Source of the DNA: JBQTHI01 sp052390035
GTDB lineage: Bacteria > Actinomycetota > Acidimicrobiia > Spongiisociales > ZC4RG35
NCBI GenBank assembly: GCA_052390035.1
Contig: JBQTHI010000081.1
Location: forward strand, 1-14,262
Direction: 5' to 3'
DNA length: 14,262 nt
Made by a program: the position numbers and the translations under genes. A model generated the notes under the pieces. That model was not told the origin of the DNA. It made no database searches and worked only from the letters and a program-made list of their open reading frames with translations. Of the stretch, positions 12,954-14,262 are shown in pieces; positions within the stretch are counted from its first letter, which is position 1; the number at the start of each line of letters is the position of its first letter.

Positions 12954-14222
12954 TTAGGGGGGTGCCGTTACCACCTGGTAGGTGCGTCCGAGAGGGCTGG
13001 TCCAGGTCCAGGTGCTTGGTCGGGTTGGTTGGAGTTTCCAGCCGGCTTGGTGTTTGAGCCGGTGGTCGTGCCGGCAGAGGGGTGCGAGATTGTCGGGGTG
13101 GGTTTGGCCGCCTTCGGTCCAGGCCCTGGTGTGGTCGAGGTCGGTTTGGCGGGCCGGCATCCGACAGCCGGGAAAGACGCAGGTGGTTCGGGTGGCTTCG
13201 ACCTGGCGGCGCATCGCCCGGTCGGGTCGTCGGCGGGTGGTCCCGGTCCAGACCACTTGGCCCTCGGCGCCGGTGACGGTGACCTGCCAGGTGGTGTTGG
13301 TCTGTTCGGCGGCGATTTGGCGGGCGATGTCGGCGATCACCGGTCCCCATCCGGGGATCTCGGCGGGATGTTCGTCCAGTCCGGCCAGGGTGGTGAGATC
13401 TACCCGCAGGTCGACCATCCCCCGCCGGCCTGAAGTCCCGGTGGCCTCTCCGCACAGCAGGTCCATGAACACATCGGCGCGGATCTGGTCGGCGGTGCGG
13501 GGATCCTGGGCGGTGCCGGCGTTACGGGCCAGCCGGTGGATCCGGCTCAGGGCGGCGGCCACCCGGTCGGCGGGGAGGTCGAATCCGAACAGGCCGGCGG
13601 TCCCATCGGGGTTGGCTCCCGCCCATACCCGGCGTCCCTTCACCCCCTCCCGGTAACGGTCGGCGGCGGCTTGGGGGTCGACGGCGATCACCAGTCTGGC
13701 CAGACCGGCGCGGAGCTGACCGGTGGTCATCCCCGCCGCGGCGGGCAGCAGGTCGTCGACCAGCAGGGTTGCCGTCTCGGCTCGGAGACCGGCGACGGCT
13801 CCGACGATCACCCGCACTCGGGCAGTGTCGAGCCGTCCACTCCACAACGCCTGCCACAACCGGGGAAAGCGCTCGACGAGCATCTGGGCCAAGGCCATCT
13901 GCTCCTCCGCCGCCCGTCGGGTCAACACCAGGGCGGCTCGGACCTCATCGGCTTCGAATTCGGGGTCATGCCCGCCGATCGCCTCCGCCACCGCCTCCCC
14001 CACCGAGACCATGTCGGCGTACAGCTCGGCCTGGATGTGAGACAGCAGACGTGCCCGGGCCTGGAGGAGGACCACCCGGTCGCTTTCCCCCAGATGGGAC
14101 CGGTTGATACCCTCCAACAAGGTGGCCAAGGCCGCCCCCGGGTTGGTGTCTGAAAGACGGTCCTCCAACCCGGAATCGGCGGCTTCCATGGGTCCCAATT
14201 CGAAGGGCTTTGCATCGAACAC
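12954..14222 (-). CDS. DUF222 / HNH endonuclease-domain protein (13E12 repeat family)
   Basis: This 422-residue protein has the architecture common in actinobacterial genomes. A long helical DUF222 region covers about residues 30-330, with the family pattern of RARLLSHIQAELYADM, DEVRAALVLTRRAA and a repeat-like central part. An HNH nuclease module follows at about 345-391. The HNH site is intact: Cys348 and Cys353, DLDH with His364, Asn378, and CRHDHRLKH with Cys383. It probably binds zinc and cuts DNA, but the biological role of the family is not established; many copies are linked to repeats or mobile DNA. The GTG at 14222 coincides with the start expected from the promoter seen upstream. 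ATG 14189 is an alternative that would shorten it by 11 residues. Confidence 0.85.
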   Translation of the reverse strand: MFDAKPFELGPMEAADSGLEDRLSDTNPGAALATLLEGINRSHLGESDRVVLLQARARLLSHIQAELYADMVSVGEAVAEAIGGHDPEFEADEVRAALVLTRRAAEEQMALAQMLVERFPRLWQALWSGRLDTARVRVIVGAVAGLRAETATLLVDDLLPAAAGMTTGQLRAGLARLVIAVDPQAAADRYREGVKGRRVWAGANPDGTAGLFGFDLPADRVAAALSRIHRLARNAGTAQDPRTADQIRADVFMDLLCGEATGTSGRRGMVDLRVDLTTLAGLDEHPAEIPGWGPVIADIARQIAAEQTNTTWQVTVTGAEGQVVWTGTTRRRPDRAMRRQVEATRTTCVFPGCRMPARQTDLDHTRAWTEGGQTHPDNLAPLCRHDHRLKHQAGWKLQPTRPSTWTWTSPLGRTYQVVTAPP

Positions 14223-14228
14223 ATGTTC

Positions 14229-14257
14229 CTTATACAGCCTGGCAGGGACAGATACAA
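14229..14257 (-). promoter_or_regulatory. Sigma-70-type promoter of the HNH gene
   Basis: On the minus strand TTGTAT (14252-14257) and TATAAG (14229-14234) are separated by exactly 17 bases. The predicted start, about seven bases after the -10, falls on the GTG at 14222, so the message would be leaderless. The AAGGA overlapping the -10 would then not be transcribed as a ribosome binding site. Confidence 0.6.
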
Positions 14258-14262
14258 GAGGG

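Noticed and set aside
12673..13455. 260-codon minus-strand frame rich in Arg and Pro
   Set aside because: It overlaps the lipoprotein on the other strand and the HNH gene in another frame; composition is typical of an out-of-frame shadow.

Overview
The window looks like chromosome of a high-GC actinobacterium, possibly of the class Acidimicrobiia. The evidence is the GC-rich codon use, GTG and leaderless-looking starts, CCA-encoding tRNA genes, a DUF222/HNH (13E12-type) nuclease, and a lipoprotein of the actinobacterial 'secreted repeat' type. The class assignment is inference. Almost all genes from about 2.5 kb onward lie on the minus strand. The exceptions are one thioesterase and one lipoprotein.

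Left end (1-2600), accessory DNA. An unrecognised cysteine-rich protein runs in from the left edge, followed by a weak 60-residue reading frame. Then comes a compact structure: a 48-bp exact direct repeat of the 3' half of tRNA-Phe (1325-1372 and 2519-2566, 1194 bp apart). It brackets a HicAB-type toxin-antitoxin pair in which the toxin is frameshifted and the antitoxin is intact. Just inside each repeat is an array of short AGTCCGC direct repeats at about 11-bp spacing, as expected for arm-type integrase sites. No integrase gene is visible. I read this as a minimal or decayed integrative element at the anticodon loop of tRNA-Phe.

tRNA pair (2518-2688). tRNA-Asp(GTC) and tRNA-Phe(GAA) are in tandem on the minus strand, with a TATACT -10 box upstream.

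Metabolic block 1 (2770-5073). A Tat-exported metallo-beta-lactamase-fold lipoprotein follows a medium-chain dehydrogenase on the minus strand. The dehydrogenase is divergent, across only 36 bp, from a hotdog-fold acyl-CoA thioesterase. A strong bidirectional hairpin separates the thioesterase from the next operon.

Thiamine uptake operon (5116-8501). A TPP riboswitch precedes a thiamine-type binding lipoprotein (thiB), a fused double permease (thiP) and an ATPase (thiQ). The genes overlap by one base at each junction.

Lipid block (8513-12251). An acyl-CoA dehydrogenase, a short-chain dehydrogenase and a FabF-type ketosynthase form a tight operon read right to left.

Right end (12382-14222). 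A small secreted-repeat lipoprotein converges on a DUF222/HNH protein. The promoter of the latter lies at the right edge and would give a leaderless message.
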